A program made the translations under genes and the position numbers. DNA of 64,000 nucleotides from Symbiodinium natans. Lineage: Eukaryota; Sar; Dinophyceae; Suessiales; Symbiodiniaceae. Where the stretch lies: contig CAJNDS010002732.1 in assembly GCA_905221605.1 (NCBI GenBank), positions 25,001-89,000 of the forward strand. The letters run 5' to 3'. The notes beneath the pieces are model-generated. The model made no database searches, was not told the origin of the DNA, and worked only from the letters and a program-made list of their open reading frames with translations. Below are positions 53,704 through 64,000 of the stretch, one piece after another (the stretch's first letter is position 1; each line of letters opens with the position of its first letter).

Positions 53704-56297
53704 GTCGCCTGAGCCTCAGAGCCGCACTTGGGGTCTCCAAACCAACTTGCTGCTATCACTTCCATCAGCCGAGCATTTGCCAACCCAACCCAGGCCGAAG
53801 CATGCGGCCGCGTCGCAAGGCCCGAACCCTGCTGCACGGGCACTTCGTTTCAAGCGTAGAGGATGCGTGCATTGTCGTGCACCTGTACGTGCCGCCTTGG
53901 CAGGAGCAGTTGCCGAGAAGCCGCAGTCTGAGAGCTGCAGAGATTTGCTGGTAATTAAGCAGTCCTTGCAACGTTCTTGCGGATGCTGCTGTGCAGGACC
54001 CCTGATCAAGCAGCGGTGCCGGAGAAGGATGGTCGACAAGCTTGTGTGTAGGCATGTTTTTGGAATGCTTTTGGTGTGCTTGCTTGGCGGACCAGGAGGG
54101 CATCACGGACAGCCGTCCGGGCCACAGATTTGGAGGTGTCTGTCAAGGCCAACGTCTTTGGCATCTGCCTGAACTAAGTGGACTTCTGAAGGCTTGAAAG
54201 AATTGGGCGGCCACTTGGATTCTCTGGCTGCCCACGTCTGCTCCTCGACCCTCAGCCTTCAGCTTTCATGCTTTGCTACATGACTGCATTCTGCTCAGCT
54301 ATAGCTTCTTGCTCAGGCGGAAAGTACATTCCGAGAGAAGGCACCGTGCTAGGATTCGTGTTTCTCCCACATCTGCAATACAAGGATGAAAGTGTGCTAG
54401 CTGAGACCGAGGCAGTGAAATGGGCGGGGAGCATGCGGAATGCATGCATGAGGATGGGTGTCCTCCGCGTGCCCTGACCGAAGTAGCTGCCATGATGTGT
54501 AATGTAACGTTGCAGTGGGCTCGGCTTGGGTGACATATTGTGGCACGCACACTGGGGTGTGAGGAAATTCATGAATGGGAATGTGTTGGTGGTTTTGCCA
54601 TGGACCGCAAGAACTTGAGCTTGTGCGGGCCGGCAGGGCAGCTACTGGTTGCAATGCTTATGGTGCTCCGATTGGGCGAAGGGTGGCCGGCAATTCGAAT
54701 CTTTAATGATCTCCAGATGCGGTAGTCCATGCACTGCGTGACGAGTTTTCCGCTCCCCTTTCAGTCCTTCCTTTCTGGTCTTCGGTTCCCTTGCAGCTAC
54801 GAGTTCTGGTCTCAATGGCCACATGCTTGGGTCGAACAATCCATGTCCTTGCTACAGTCTCTTGAGATGTGCTGCCGCCCTCAGTCCATGCTCCGGGTTT
54901 TGGGGGCTGGTGTGCGTGTTGGGGCCGGGTTCTGGGCTTGGATTCCGGGGTTCGGGTCCGCTCGCAAATCACGACTCCATGAGAATCACATGTCGTTCTT
55001 TCGGGTGCTGCACACGACGGCACTTCTGCAGTGTGGAGCACAGGGTTTTCTCTCAAATGTGGTCTTCCCTGTGCCCCCAGTTTCAGCATGATATGGATGC
55101 TGGTCCTTCATGCTTCGAAAAGGCACTAAAGAGCGCCCATCAACCTTGGGTGAGGTATGCTTCGACTGCCTTTCTAGATGATCCCCTTTTCGTTTGTGCG
55201 GGTAGATCAGCAGAGCACTCCTGGTTGCTGACACCTTGCCAGCAAGCCCGCATCGTCCTGCAACTTGCGAAGCGCACGTGCTTGTAGTGTAAGAAAGTGG
55301 TGCTTGTGAGAAATTGTGCCCGATGGTGGGTATGAAAGTATAGTCAACCCTCACCGCATGATGCCCGTGGCTCCGTGACTGCTGGTGTCGGTATTCCTGG
55401 CAGACTTCAGCGAGGCCAGGTTCCAGATCAAAAGGGTGGCACGAAACGGCGCAACTTCACATGAATCCTCGTGCTCACACGAGGTAAACTCTCGGAATGC
55501 CTTCGGGAAAGCCCTAGGCTTGCCTCCAGCAGATGAATGCAGGATGGCTCGGATCACACGCCGGGTGGCGAACAAAAGCTGGGCTGGGGTTGCGGACTCG
55601 CGTGCTCTCGCCGAGCATGTTGTTTTCGGGAGTTCTATTGTGGCTCCATGTCAAATCTTCTGTAGCATCTTGCCAACCAAGCCCACAGTTTTCAGCTTGC
55701 TACTTTTTCCCGAATGCGAACCGGAGGGTTCTTGTTGGGAGTGTTTACGTATACCGGGGTTTTGCTTATCGGGGCGTAGGTACGAACACCTACAAAGTGT
55801 TCCTGATTCCAGGTTTTACGTAGGGGGGGGGGGTGAATGGTGGACACCTACAAAGAGTTCCTGATTGCGCAAGGTGAGCATCTACAACGTGGTGCGTGGT
55901 AAATACCTACAAAGTGTTCCTGTGTACGGTTGTTTTTTGGGAGGGGGGTGAGCGGTGATACCTATAAAGTGTAAACCAACGCCCAAAGCCGGCCTTGGGT
56001 TGTAGCTGAGGGCCCCTCACTCCTCCCAGAAGCCCCCAAGGATGCGATCTCGCCGAGCGACTTCCAAGCTGCGATTGGGGGTTTCGAGCCGCTTTTGGCA
56101 GCCCCGTGGTCGCACCCGAAAATACTCCATTGCCCTCTTTACCCCTCGACTGCGGTTGCAAGTGCTCGCAATGCTTTCCCGGCAAGCGCAAGCTCAAGTC
56201 TCGGGATTGAACCGAGGATGAAACCTCGACCGCACCTAGCCCAGCGGGCAACGTCTCCCGAACGGCGCAGCGTGCTGTCCATTCTTGCCGCCCCTAG
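53704..56297. other. probable introns with unsupported exon candidates
   Basis: Weak candidates are VEDACIVVHLYVPPWQEQLP near 53860 and FQHDMDAGPSCFEKALKSAH near 55081. No motif supports either. The stretch also holds the 55.8-kb repeat. Confidence 0.3.
55786..55975. repeat. about 57-bp degenerate repeat
   Basis: ACACCTACAAAGTGTTCCTG at 55786, ACACCTACAAAGAGTTCCTG at 55844, ATACCTACAAAGTGTTCCTG at 55903 and ATACCTATAAAGTGTAAA at 55956. The spacing is 53-59 bp and G-tracts fill some intervals. Confidence 0.85.
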
Positions 56298-58478
56298 GCC
56301 ATATTCAACCAGATGGACGCGGACAAGGACGGTTTCATCAGCAGCGCCGAGTGCCTTGGCTGCGCTCGCTGTATATCTCTGTATATCTCCAAGCATTTGG
56401 GAAGCTGGACTAAGTGGGACCTGATTGCCCAGGTGCTTCATGTCACAGGAAGAGCTGGCCAAGCAGCTCTCATCGGCGAGTTCCTTGCGAAATCTGTCAG
56501 CGCCCTGATGCCGATGACGCGAATTCTTTGCTTTCCAGTTTGCTTCCCAAAGCTGATGGGCTATGCAGGTTTTGTGACGCTGACTTCAACAACGATGGTC
56601 AACTGTCACGAGAGGAAGCTCGGCTGAGGATGGGCGAGGTTGTGCACGCGTACAGCATGGTTGTGGGGTCATCGGCTACTCGTACGACATCTCCCTCACA
56701 ACGTTTGTTGAAACCCTGTGCTTACAGCGAACTGAGGAATTTGCGAAGTTTGGCAAGTTGTTGAACCAGGGATCTGCGGAGGGGAAGTTCTCAGTCAGAG
56801 ACTCTGCTTCGGCTGATGCATGGCGAAAGATTGCGCAAAAATCGGTTGTTATCTCGAACTTCGCTAGGCTTACTTCGACGAGTTGGCTGGTGCTGGCAAG
56901 CCGCCTATCACCTTGTTGCAGCCTCAGCAGCCCAATTCGAGCCCCCACCATGTGCTGCGTCAACCTGACGTCAACCCGACGTACAGGGCGGCCCTTGAGA
57001 AGCTGGCTGGCAAGTCCACTGCTGGCAAGCAAGCCCTGCTTGAGCCCAGCTTTCCAGCTTTGCGCATACCAGGCGGCACGCCCGCGATGCCACGTTTCCT
57101 CTCCCAGGTCCAAGGAGGATGGTGCAAAGTATGGACTCCCGGCAATCATCCATGGAAAATGCGTTCTGGGAGTCCGGGCCATGGCCTGTCAGAATGTTTA
57201 GGGGGCGATGGATGAGCTGATTGTTGAGCTCCTCTTGCCTTCCAGGTGAAAGGGAGCAATATCCCACCGGGCTTGAGTGACAAGGCATGTGCCACAAACA
57301 GGTTCAGTTTGCTGGACAAGAAAACAGAAGTGTCCACTATTCCACTATGCTGAGGTGGGCGAGTCTTTCTCCTCAACCCTCTCCCAACGGCTGGGGGTAA
57401 CGGTCAGGGTTGCAGGGGCGCAGGACTGGACTTCGCTGTAGCAGTCCGTGTTGTGGCTTCGCACAGCATTCCATCAGCTGCCGCGCAATGACATCTGTGG
57501 AGGGTGTGGCATCACATGCCCGCGACTAGCGTCTGTGCGGCGAGTCTTGATGCTTGATGCAGAGAATTTCAAACTTCTCTGAAAGGAGCAGCAGGGCACA
57601 ACATCAAAAGAGTTCGATGTACTGTACACCTCCAAGACACAGGATGGTGCAGCGAGCATCCCAGCCATAGTTTGAAGACCTGTGCTTGTTGCCGTATCAC
57701 CGGCGTCGGCGAGAAAGAAGTGGCGAGGCTGTCATGAGCAAGCTGCAGGAAAATGCCACGCTCCCAGAAATAGAGCTCTGAGATCACTCATTTCCCATCT
57801 ACGTAAAGAGGCGGCATCTCATTCATGAGGCTGACAGCATTCAGACAGAACTGGAGAATCGAGTTGCAGCAGAGGGAGCCTCGGAAGTCGTATGCAAGCA
57901 GCGGGTGCCATGAAGTGAGCGGGATGCTTGACGCACATCGGCGCATGGTGCCATTTGTTGCAGTTGGTCTCCCCATCTGCTTCTGCCTCTGTGCGATGCC
58001 CAGAAGCGTCGTAGGGCAGATGCTATGTATATATATATATACATGTATATACGTACAACACACAATATACACCTTACAAAAAATTGTGTGTGTGTGGACG
58101 ATTATAAGTCTAAACATACACATACTCTCTCCCTCTCTCTATATCTTTATCTCGAAGACTCCGAAGACTGAAACGTCAGGCTTGGTGCCGAAGCACCATG
58201 GACTTCTATGGCCCGAAGGTGCCTCAGGGAAGCTTGCCCTCTTAGCCCAGAATGTACGCCGTCTTTGCAGGCAGGTGACCTTCCGAAAGGGCAGAAGGTG
58301 ACGCAGGAGTTTGGCAGGGGAGCTCGGCTTGTCGCAGATTCTGCGCAGCTTGAGGGCAGGAATGCTCAAAAGCTTGTCGTAGGTCAGCTTGCCGGCAAGC
58401 CAAAGGAGACGGGATCTCCGTTGCTTGCCCAGCTTGCATCTAGTCCTTTGAGCGTGGGCTTGTCGGGGGATCACCCAG
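56298..58478 (+). CDS. EF-hand protein with low-complexity tail, multi-exon
   Basis: Exon candidates: from 56298 (AIFNQM, then calcium loop DADKDGFISSAE at 56316-56351), about 56500-56650 (LCRFCDADFNNDGQLSREE, loop DFNNDGQLSREE at 56582-56617), about 56694-56850 (FVETLCLQRTEEFAKFGK), 56868-57107 (AYFDELAGAGKPPITLLQPQ, VNPTYRAALEKLAGKS), 57246-57301 (VKGSNIPPGLSDKACATN), 57586-57664 (EQQGTTSKEFDVLYTSKTQ) and 58271-58478 (AGDLPKGQKVTQEFGRGAR). Both loops have the canonical D, D/N, D-G and E positions, so calcium sensing is likely. Several joins change frame, so borders are approximate. The tail is Gln/Pro/Lys-rich without a known domain. Start and end not found. Confidence 0.55.
58027..58062. 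repeat. TA-rich microsatellite
   Basis: TATATATATATA followed by CATGTATATACGTACAAC. A similar (CATA)n/TATA tract lies at about 59020-59070. Confidence 0.9.
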
Positions 58479-59299
58479 GTTTGTTGAAACTCGGTGAAGA
58501 TGAGAGTGGGAAGGTGAGGCTGAAGACGTGAAGCATTCGCGACTAGCACGTCTGCAAGTGCAGATACGCTGCAGTCCATCTTCTTGAAAGGCATGAGCCT
58601 CCGTGGCTACAGTGCCATGTACATTTGGTGTCACTTTGTGGGCTCGCTGTTGCAACTCGGGCTTGCTTGCGCGGCTGCCGCGCTAGGAATGGTAGGAACA
58701 AGAGCTCGCAGAGCACTGGAGCACGCCTGCGCATAGTCGCCTTGCGAGCCTGTGGCGCATAATTCAAGCTGTGAATTGCAGCTATGCAACGAACACCCGA
58801 AGGCAAAGCCCCCCGCTAAAATGCTGACTGCAGCATGAGGTGGTGAACAAGTCCAAGCGGTGCGGGCTAGGCCCGCTAGGCCAATCCGACGACCGTGTGC
58901 TGCAGCCGTGTATGCTCCGGCCAGCATGAACTTGAAAGCTGTGGCGATGCTCGAAGGCGGCGAAGGGGGAGGTTGACAGGGAGGATTCGAGGTGTTGCTA
59001 TACATAAATACAGAAATGGGCATACATATATACATACATACACACGTACATACAGCATATATACATATACTGTACATACTCGTAAGTCGTAAGTATTCGG
59101 CATTCGTATTGTTCGTAGCCTTGTATTGGTATTCTGATTTTGATTTTGCTTTGCTCTTGTGTTTATGTTTTCTTGCTTGTGATGCCTTGAGCGAAGGCCC
59201 AGCGCCCCTGCGCCTGGCTTCAAGCCGCCTGGAGGTCCGCCCCTTCAACGTGGCAAATGCCATGAATCAGACTCACACCGCCACCACCACTACTTCTGT

Positions 59300-59530
59300 A
59301 GTAGTATCAGCAATAGCAGTTGCAGTAGCAGTGGCAGTGGCAGTGGCAGTGGCAGTGGTAGAAGTCGTGGTCGTGGTCGTGGTCGTGGTAGAAGTCGTGG
59401 TCGTGGTCGTGGTCGTCGTCGTGGTCGTGGTCGTGGTCGTCGTCGTCGTCGTGCCAGTGCTGGTACTAGTGCTAGTGCTGGTACTAGTGTTAGATGTATT
59501 AGTACGAATACTACTGGAACTAGTCACGAC
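59300..59530. repeat. trinucleotide/hexanucleotide array (GGCAGT)n, (GTGGTC)n, (GTACTA)n
   Basis: GCAGTG units, then GTCGTG/GTGGTC units with two AGAAGTCGTGGTC inserts, then GTGCTGGTACTA units. All three frames on each strand stay open (Val, Arg-Gly or Thr-Ser runs), so open frames here are not evidence of a gene. Confidence 0.9.
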
Positions 59531-59841
59531 TAGTACTACTGTACTACTAGCTACTAATACTAGCACGATGACTATTGCCACTACTGATGCTACGGCATAC
59601 TGCCACTCTGGAACTTGAAGAAGCGCCTTGTCGCAGGTCGGCCATGATCTCCAAGTGCGCCAAACGGGCCGAACATTGCCCTCCCAAGGCCGACTTGCTT
59701 AGATTTGCGGCGCCCCTTCCTTCGTACTGCCGGTGTCCCCTTGTGCTGAGGTCGAACCTGCGTTGCGCTGGCAACCTCCCTCCTTGTCGTGGGGCCACGC
59801 CCCGTTCGGCGCTGCCGGGCATCCCTGCGGTATGTCGGGAG

Positions 59842-60529
59842 GTCAGTGCTGAGGGCCAAGAAGAAACAGCGGGAAAAGACGGAGTTCGATCCTATTGAAG
59901 AGTACCGCCGCGTGCAAGAAGATCCGATTGGCTCCTGGGGCTTCTTGGACGATGGCGAGTTTGCAACACGCATCGTCACTTGTTCTGCTGTTGCATTCTT
60001 GCCGGCACTGTTGTTGACGACGGTTGTCTTTCCTCCAGCCGATGAAGAGGGCATAGTTTTCGAAAATATGGTTGCGTCTTTTTCCTATGCCTTTGCACTC
60101 TCGTTGAGCTTTACGTTTCTTCTACTTCTGCGTGTTGGTGGATTGCTCGACCCTCTGAACAAGAATCTTCTGGCTAAGTCCTACGTCGTAGAAGACAGCC
60201 GGGATCAGCGAAGCCAGCGGAGCTTGCTTGGGACTGGCGGCTACTACGCAGAGGTCCGGACAAAGCCGGAAGACGAGCGTCAGCGGGATAAGCTCCTGGG
60301 CGAGTACACCACGGCGCCCGCCATGGCCAGACTGCGGAAGTATCTGCTGGGCGCGATCGCCCTGGCAGCTCTTGGATGGACCGTCGGGGCCCTGTCTGGT
60401 GCGGAGATGCGCCAAAATCTGGAGCGAGAAGAGGAGGAACAGGCCTGTGGTGTTGGATGCATACCAGGCTTCGAGACGACGGATGACACACTTGTAAAGA
60501 GAAGCTCCTGGATATTTAACCGTGTGTAG
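59842..60529 (+). CDS. CGLD27/DUF1230-like (Ycf36 family) membrane protein, 3' exon
   Basis: CGLD27 proteins are conserved in plastid-bearing lineages and act in the plastid, reportedly in iron or stress acclimation. From an AG|GTCAGTG acceptor the frame gives SVLRAKKKQREKTEFDPIEE with EDPIGSWGF (like the PINEY...W start of the family). A membrane segment at residues about 40-60 (TCSAVAFLPALLLTTVVF) and another at about 77-95 (YAFALSLSFTFLLLLRV) follow. The hallmark block comes next: SYVVEDSR, TGGYYAEVRTKPEDERQRDK and LLGEYTTAPAMARLRKY (family: YEExGWYDGxxWxKPxxxxxRDRLxxxYxVxPxxxRL). A third membrane segment (LLGAIALAALGWTVGALSG) precedes an acidic, Cys-containing tail and TAG. The plastid leader must be in an upstream exon; a Met-starting frame at 59644 is a weak candidate. 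Confidence 0.8.
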
Positions 60530-62404
60530 GTGCGGGCCGAATCGCTGGCAGGCAGAGGTTGATTGCCTCACCAAGAGCTAGCGGCTTGAATGCATAGGTC
60601 ATCTTGTGAATGTACATAAGTTATAGACACATGAAGTCGTCCCTCCGGGACAGCCAGCAATCGTCACGTCGGCATTTGCCTCATCAAGTCAAAGGCCAGG
60701 GCCGGGCATGTGTGCCATGTTGCGAGGTTCGTGATGCTTCGCAGTGTCAGCACTTGAACTACCTTCGGCTTCGGCTCCAAGCATTTGAAAAAAGCAAACG
60801 CGTCAAACGCAGCAGGCGGAAGCAATACTGGGCCGTGGCAGAGATGATATTCAGGATGGGATTTAGGACTGTGACGTACGCTTGTGACACCACGCGCTTT
60901 CGCAGCCTGTAAAGCCTACCTTATCTCAGCCCATGGCTGGTACATGGCGAATCCTGATTGAGGCCTGCGGGACCGTTTGTGATGCGTCCTGAATCTGCAA
61001 GGTGATTCCATTTATAGTATCAAGCAGAGGGCCTTCGGGAATGGCCCTGGACGTTCGATGGTGGTGGTGCGTCGTGATATTAAGGTATATGTTCTTACTC
61101 GAAAAAACGTGTGGCACGTGCAGGTAGACTCGGAACAAGTGGAGTGTGAATAGGGAACAACTGACGGGCGTGCAACCTGACCGGAGAGGCTAGGTCCAGA
61201 CAATTTTCGTTGTACGGCAACCTCCCTTGCCTGGCAATGTTCAAATAGGGCAGAAGCAAGCAGCAATGCTGGGCATTCATGACCCTGACGCAGGACCACG
61301 TTCAGGTTCTTCAGGTCTTGGCATCATATGAACACCTACTCATCTAGCGACGGCAACCCGCTCCCCATCGCCTCTCAAGTGACCGTTGGTGCCCAGGGGC
61401 TGCATGACCTCGGCCGTGCTTCCTATCGTGTTGGCGGCCCAGCAGTGCCTCAGTTTCCAAGCTCAGCTGGACTTCGGCCCGTTGGGAGGTAGGGGACCAC
61501 ATCAAGGGCATTGCGCACGCGTTGCAGAGCGCCCTCGCCTAAGACTCTTCTCGGCTGCGCGTCTTTCAGACGGGGTCAGATATGGAACGTCTTGGGTGAG
61601 GATGGGACGGATCCGACTCTCAGAAACCTGGTGGTAGAGGCCAGGAAGCGCCGCTCGTTCGCCCGTGTTTGTCTAGAAGCGAACCGAAACAGATCGGCTA
61701 AACAAGGGGCTAGCCTTGTCATGTTCCCTGTGAAGTGACTACATGAATCTCCCTTGCTTGTCCCCAGTGAGAAGTAGGTGCATCCGACAGGTGAGGAGCA
61801 GCCAAAAGACCATGCGACTCGAAGCAGTCACAAGGAGCAGCAGTTGACAAGGTTGAGTTGACCTTCCCAAAGGCGAACGGCTACTTTTCATGCACCTGAC
61901 GGGCAGTCGGACGCCATCTCCTTGAATGAGGCGCTTAGTCACAACAGCTTAAGAGTGGGGCTTTGGAGTCACGTCGGGAATGCGAGAAGAACGATAACTA
62001 CTAAAAAGTGCCAATCAGTACTCAGTAATGTTGACTTCGCATTAATAAACCCCCCCCCCCTTCATTGATCAATCTCTCCGGCCAGGGCCTCCTCAATAGT
62101 ATCCGCCTAAAAACTGGTAGGACGTAGTATTAGTTTTAGTATTAGGTAGTAGTACCACTAGTAGTACTTATAAGTTTTAGCTAATAACATAACATCACCC
62201 GTAAAACCCGGATTTCCCGGGTCGGATTTTACAATTGTGGCGGGCTACACTATTGTGTTCCGGCAGCGGGATTTTACAATTGCGGCGGGATCCACTAATG
62301 TGAAGTCAAGATTACTGGCAATATCTAGCAATCACTCATACTTACGCATGCTTACTCATACCATACACTACGATTCGCTCGTATTTGCTGAGTTTAAGCT
62401 TTGA
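60530..62404. other. no supported gene
   Basis: Contains a poly-C run (about 62049-62060), repeated TAGTAGTAC/ACTAGTAGTAC words at about 62110-62170 and the duplicated CGGATTTTACAATTG unit. An open frame at 60610-60912 is Arg-rich but not convincing. Confidence 0.4.
62213..62306. repeat. about 50-bp tandem duplication
   Basis: CGGATTTTACAATTGTGGCG (62223) and GGGATTTTACAATTGCGGCG (62270) are each followed by GG, a short CCACTA/CTACACTA word and ATTGTG/AATGTG. Confidence 0.8.
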
Positions 62405-63050
62405 ATGATTCCTATAGCTGTTGCCTTTGTTGTGCTTATTTTGTGCTGCTTTCTGGCTGTCGCGCTTCGGAGGTCATGTTTTTTCCACAGCCACCTCCCG
62501 GAGAAGGTGTTGCTAAACTGGCCGGTTTTTCACCAGGTCTTCACAGGTCATCCAGGGCTCCAGGTGCGGTGCTGCTGGCCAGGTCATCAGCGTGTTCAAG
62601 CAGCACAGGAAGCGATTGGAGGAGGCCGGGTAGTACTTTGCCGCGGTCGTATGGCAGCCAGGCACCAATCTGACGCCTTGGTCGGCGAGGCTTGTGTGTC
62701 TCCTTGCGCGCCTTTTTTGCATGCCCAACTGCATGCCTCGGCTGCATGGACCTCACCATGTGTGGAATCTGTAGCACTGTAGGCGACCGTCATGCAGCCG
62801 AAGGGTGAGATGGGCCTCGACCTGATGAGGAAAGGCTCGAAGCAGGCGGCTGGCGGCAGCAGCTAGACATGCCCACACGGGATGCAGCAGCAAGTCTTGT
62901 ACGCCCGAAGCATCAGCGATGCTTGATGTGCGCAGGGCGTCATCATGCTGACCGTCACTAGTGGGTTGCCCATGAGACAGGCAGAATTAGCGTTTATGCA
63001 TGCCTGGATGGTGCGTCGCTCGCCAAGTCGACCGGAGTTATTTGCCACGG
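62405..63050 (+). CDS. signal-anchored protein, first exon and a later exon
   Basis: The ATG at 62405 starts MIPIAVAFVVLILCCFLAVA, a textbook signal peptide or signal anchor, then RRSCFFHSHLPEKVLLNW and HPGLQ up to a CAG|GTGCGG donor at 62563. Earlier donors (CAG|GTCTTC) are also possible. A later exon, 62936-63050 (after CGCAG, before GTGTGC), reads GVIMLTVTSGLPMRQAELAF with MHAWMVRRSPSRPELFATG. The joined protein would enter the secretory pathway. Family unknown. Confidence 0.4.
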
Positions 63051-63397
63051 GTGTGCTAGGCACCGCCGGTTCCAACACACACGGTGCCTCATTCTGGGAC
63101 TGGCCTTGTTCGGTTGCCAGGTTTTGTTGAAGTTTGCGTTCAAGTCTCGATCAGTGTTCGGTCCGTGAAGGAACACGCCTCAGCACTTGCCGCCGGCCAT
63201 AAAACGAACCGAGCACGACGAGCTAACCCCACAGAGGCGCTCCAACGTGGTAGCCCTGGCGGGGGGGTGGGGCTGGGGGGTTGGGGGGGCAGAAGGAAGT
63301 CAGCCCATGTGTCAAGCAGCCAGCGGTAGAACTGACAAAGTTCAGCTAGTGAGGCTCCGAACCCGTCGAATGAGGACAGGCTGCATGCAAACTTGAC

Positions 63398-63715
63398 AGC
63401 ATCTTGCTTGTGGAATTCCTGCTTGTGCCCATTCAGAAAGCACCTGCAGCAGCCGTGCTGCCGCCTGCGACGATGGTACCTGCAGAACGGTTGTGAGACT
63501 GAGTTGCCAGCATCCTGCTTTTGGAAATCCTGCTTGCGCCCGTTCAGAAACCACCCTCGCCGCGGCCTGCGATGGTGCCACCTGCAGAACAGTTGCGCAA
63601 GTGAGTTGCGAGCATCTTGCTTCTGGAAGTCCTGCTTCAACCTGTTCAGAAATCACCCGCGACACCAGTGTCGCCGCCTGCGACGACGGCGCCTGCGGAA
63701 GAGAAGTGGTTCGCT
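63398..63715. repeat. three-unit coding-phase tandem repeat
   Basis: AGCATCTTGCTT-type units begin at 63398, 63509 and 63611 (111 and 102 bp apart, both multiples of three). On the plus strand each unit reads SILLVEFLLVPIQKAP-like, then Pro/Ala-rich, with stops between units. On the minus strand a frame is open across all three (SSQAAARLLQVLSEWAQAG). Which strand, if any, is coded is unclear. Confidence 0.7.
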
Positions 63716-64000
63716 CAGAGAGCTGGACAAAAGCCCCTCTTGATGCCATTTTCTGATCGGCATGCTGAGCGCCCCTGAGGGTGGATGTCTTGGCGAACTT
63801 GATCGCTTGCACTACCGGTGTCCTGAAAGGCACCAGTCCAAAGCAGTCCCAAGACCCTGTTGGGCATAGCACGGGCAGAAAAAGGTAGCGATTCTGAGTC
63901 TGTAAGACTGCTGCAGGTGTTGCACAGCTTTGCAGCCAAGAGCAACAAGGCGCCGCAGGCGCGAGAAGTTCCACTCCTCACCTGAGTTCTTCCGGTACCA

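Noticed and set aside
58992..59618. 208-codon plus-strand frame with a poly-Val run
   Set aside because: Made by the triplet array. All frames are open there, so length is not evidence.
1..64000. Dinoflagellate spliced-leader relic (CCGTAGCCATTTTGGCTCAAG type)
   Set aside because: I scanned for GGCTCAAG. The only hit, near 21000, lacks the rest of the leader. An exact computer search would be decisive.
1..64000. tRNA, rRNA, snRNA genes and CRISPR arrays
   Set aside because: No cloverleaf with a TTCRANNC loop, rRNA core or regularly spaced palindromic repeat-spacer structure was recognised. tRNAscan-SE or Infernal would settle it.

Overview
The window reads as nuclear DNA of a dinoflagellate, most likely a photosynthetic one. 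The evidence is a GH7 cellulase, a CGLD27/DUF1230-type plastid-lineage protein, DUF4116-type repeats, short exons separated by long introns with AG|G borders (including one apparent GA-AG intron), interstitial CCCTAAA-type repeats, many microsatellites, and real exons that lie almost entirely on the plus strand. All gene models were read by eye. Exon borders are proposals, and most genes lack a visible first exon.

Layout. 0-1.6 kb: a CA-rich satellite followed by the 3' part of a GH7 cellulase. 3.4-8.6 kb: two sets of short exons of unrecognised proteins. 9.8-10.65 kb: a MITE-like element with 40-bp terminal inverted repeats. 10.9-13.4 kb: a gene with two cysteine-rich FGDP modules. 14.1-15.5 kb: DUF4116-type exons, telomere-like repeats and two further exons. 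16.5-17.4 kb: a SET-domain protein. 18.6-20.3 kb: exons of a phytanoyl-CoA-dioxygenase-like protein. 22-23 kb: a small protein and a Cys-rich exon.

25.45-35.86 kb is a nest of retrotransposons. An outer, 5'-truncated non-LTR copy is split by a nearly complete copy of the same family. That inner copy is itself broken by a reverse-oriented, poly(A)-tailed fragment of a related element. The 3' half of the outer copy carries a further 1,059-bp insertion with a 15-bp target duplication. The family encodes one long protein: an N-terminal RING-H2 finger and zinc clusters, a reverse transcriptase, a CxC...GDH...C knuckle and a nuclease-like C-terminus. I consider this architecture the most novel thing in the window.

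38-39.75 kb: a thiolase with a mitochondrial-type leader and an altered active site. 40-44.3 kb: poorly recognised exons. 45.8-49.3 kb: a leucine-rich-repeat gene and following exons. 50.3 kb: a small two-TM protein. 51.7 kb: an EF-hand exon. 52-53 kb: a family-2 glycosyltransferase. 56.3-58.5 kb: a second EF-hand gene. 59.8-60.5 kb: the CGLD27-like gene. 62.4-64 kb: a membrane-anchored first exon and a tandem repeat. The genes do not form a pathway. Their shared orientation fits unidirectional dinoflagellate gene arrays rather than operons.
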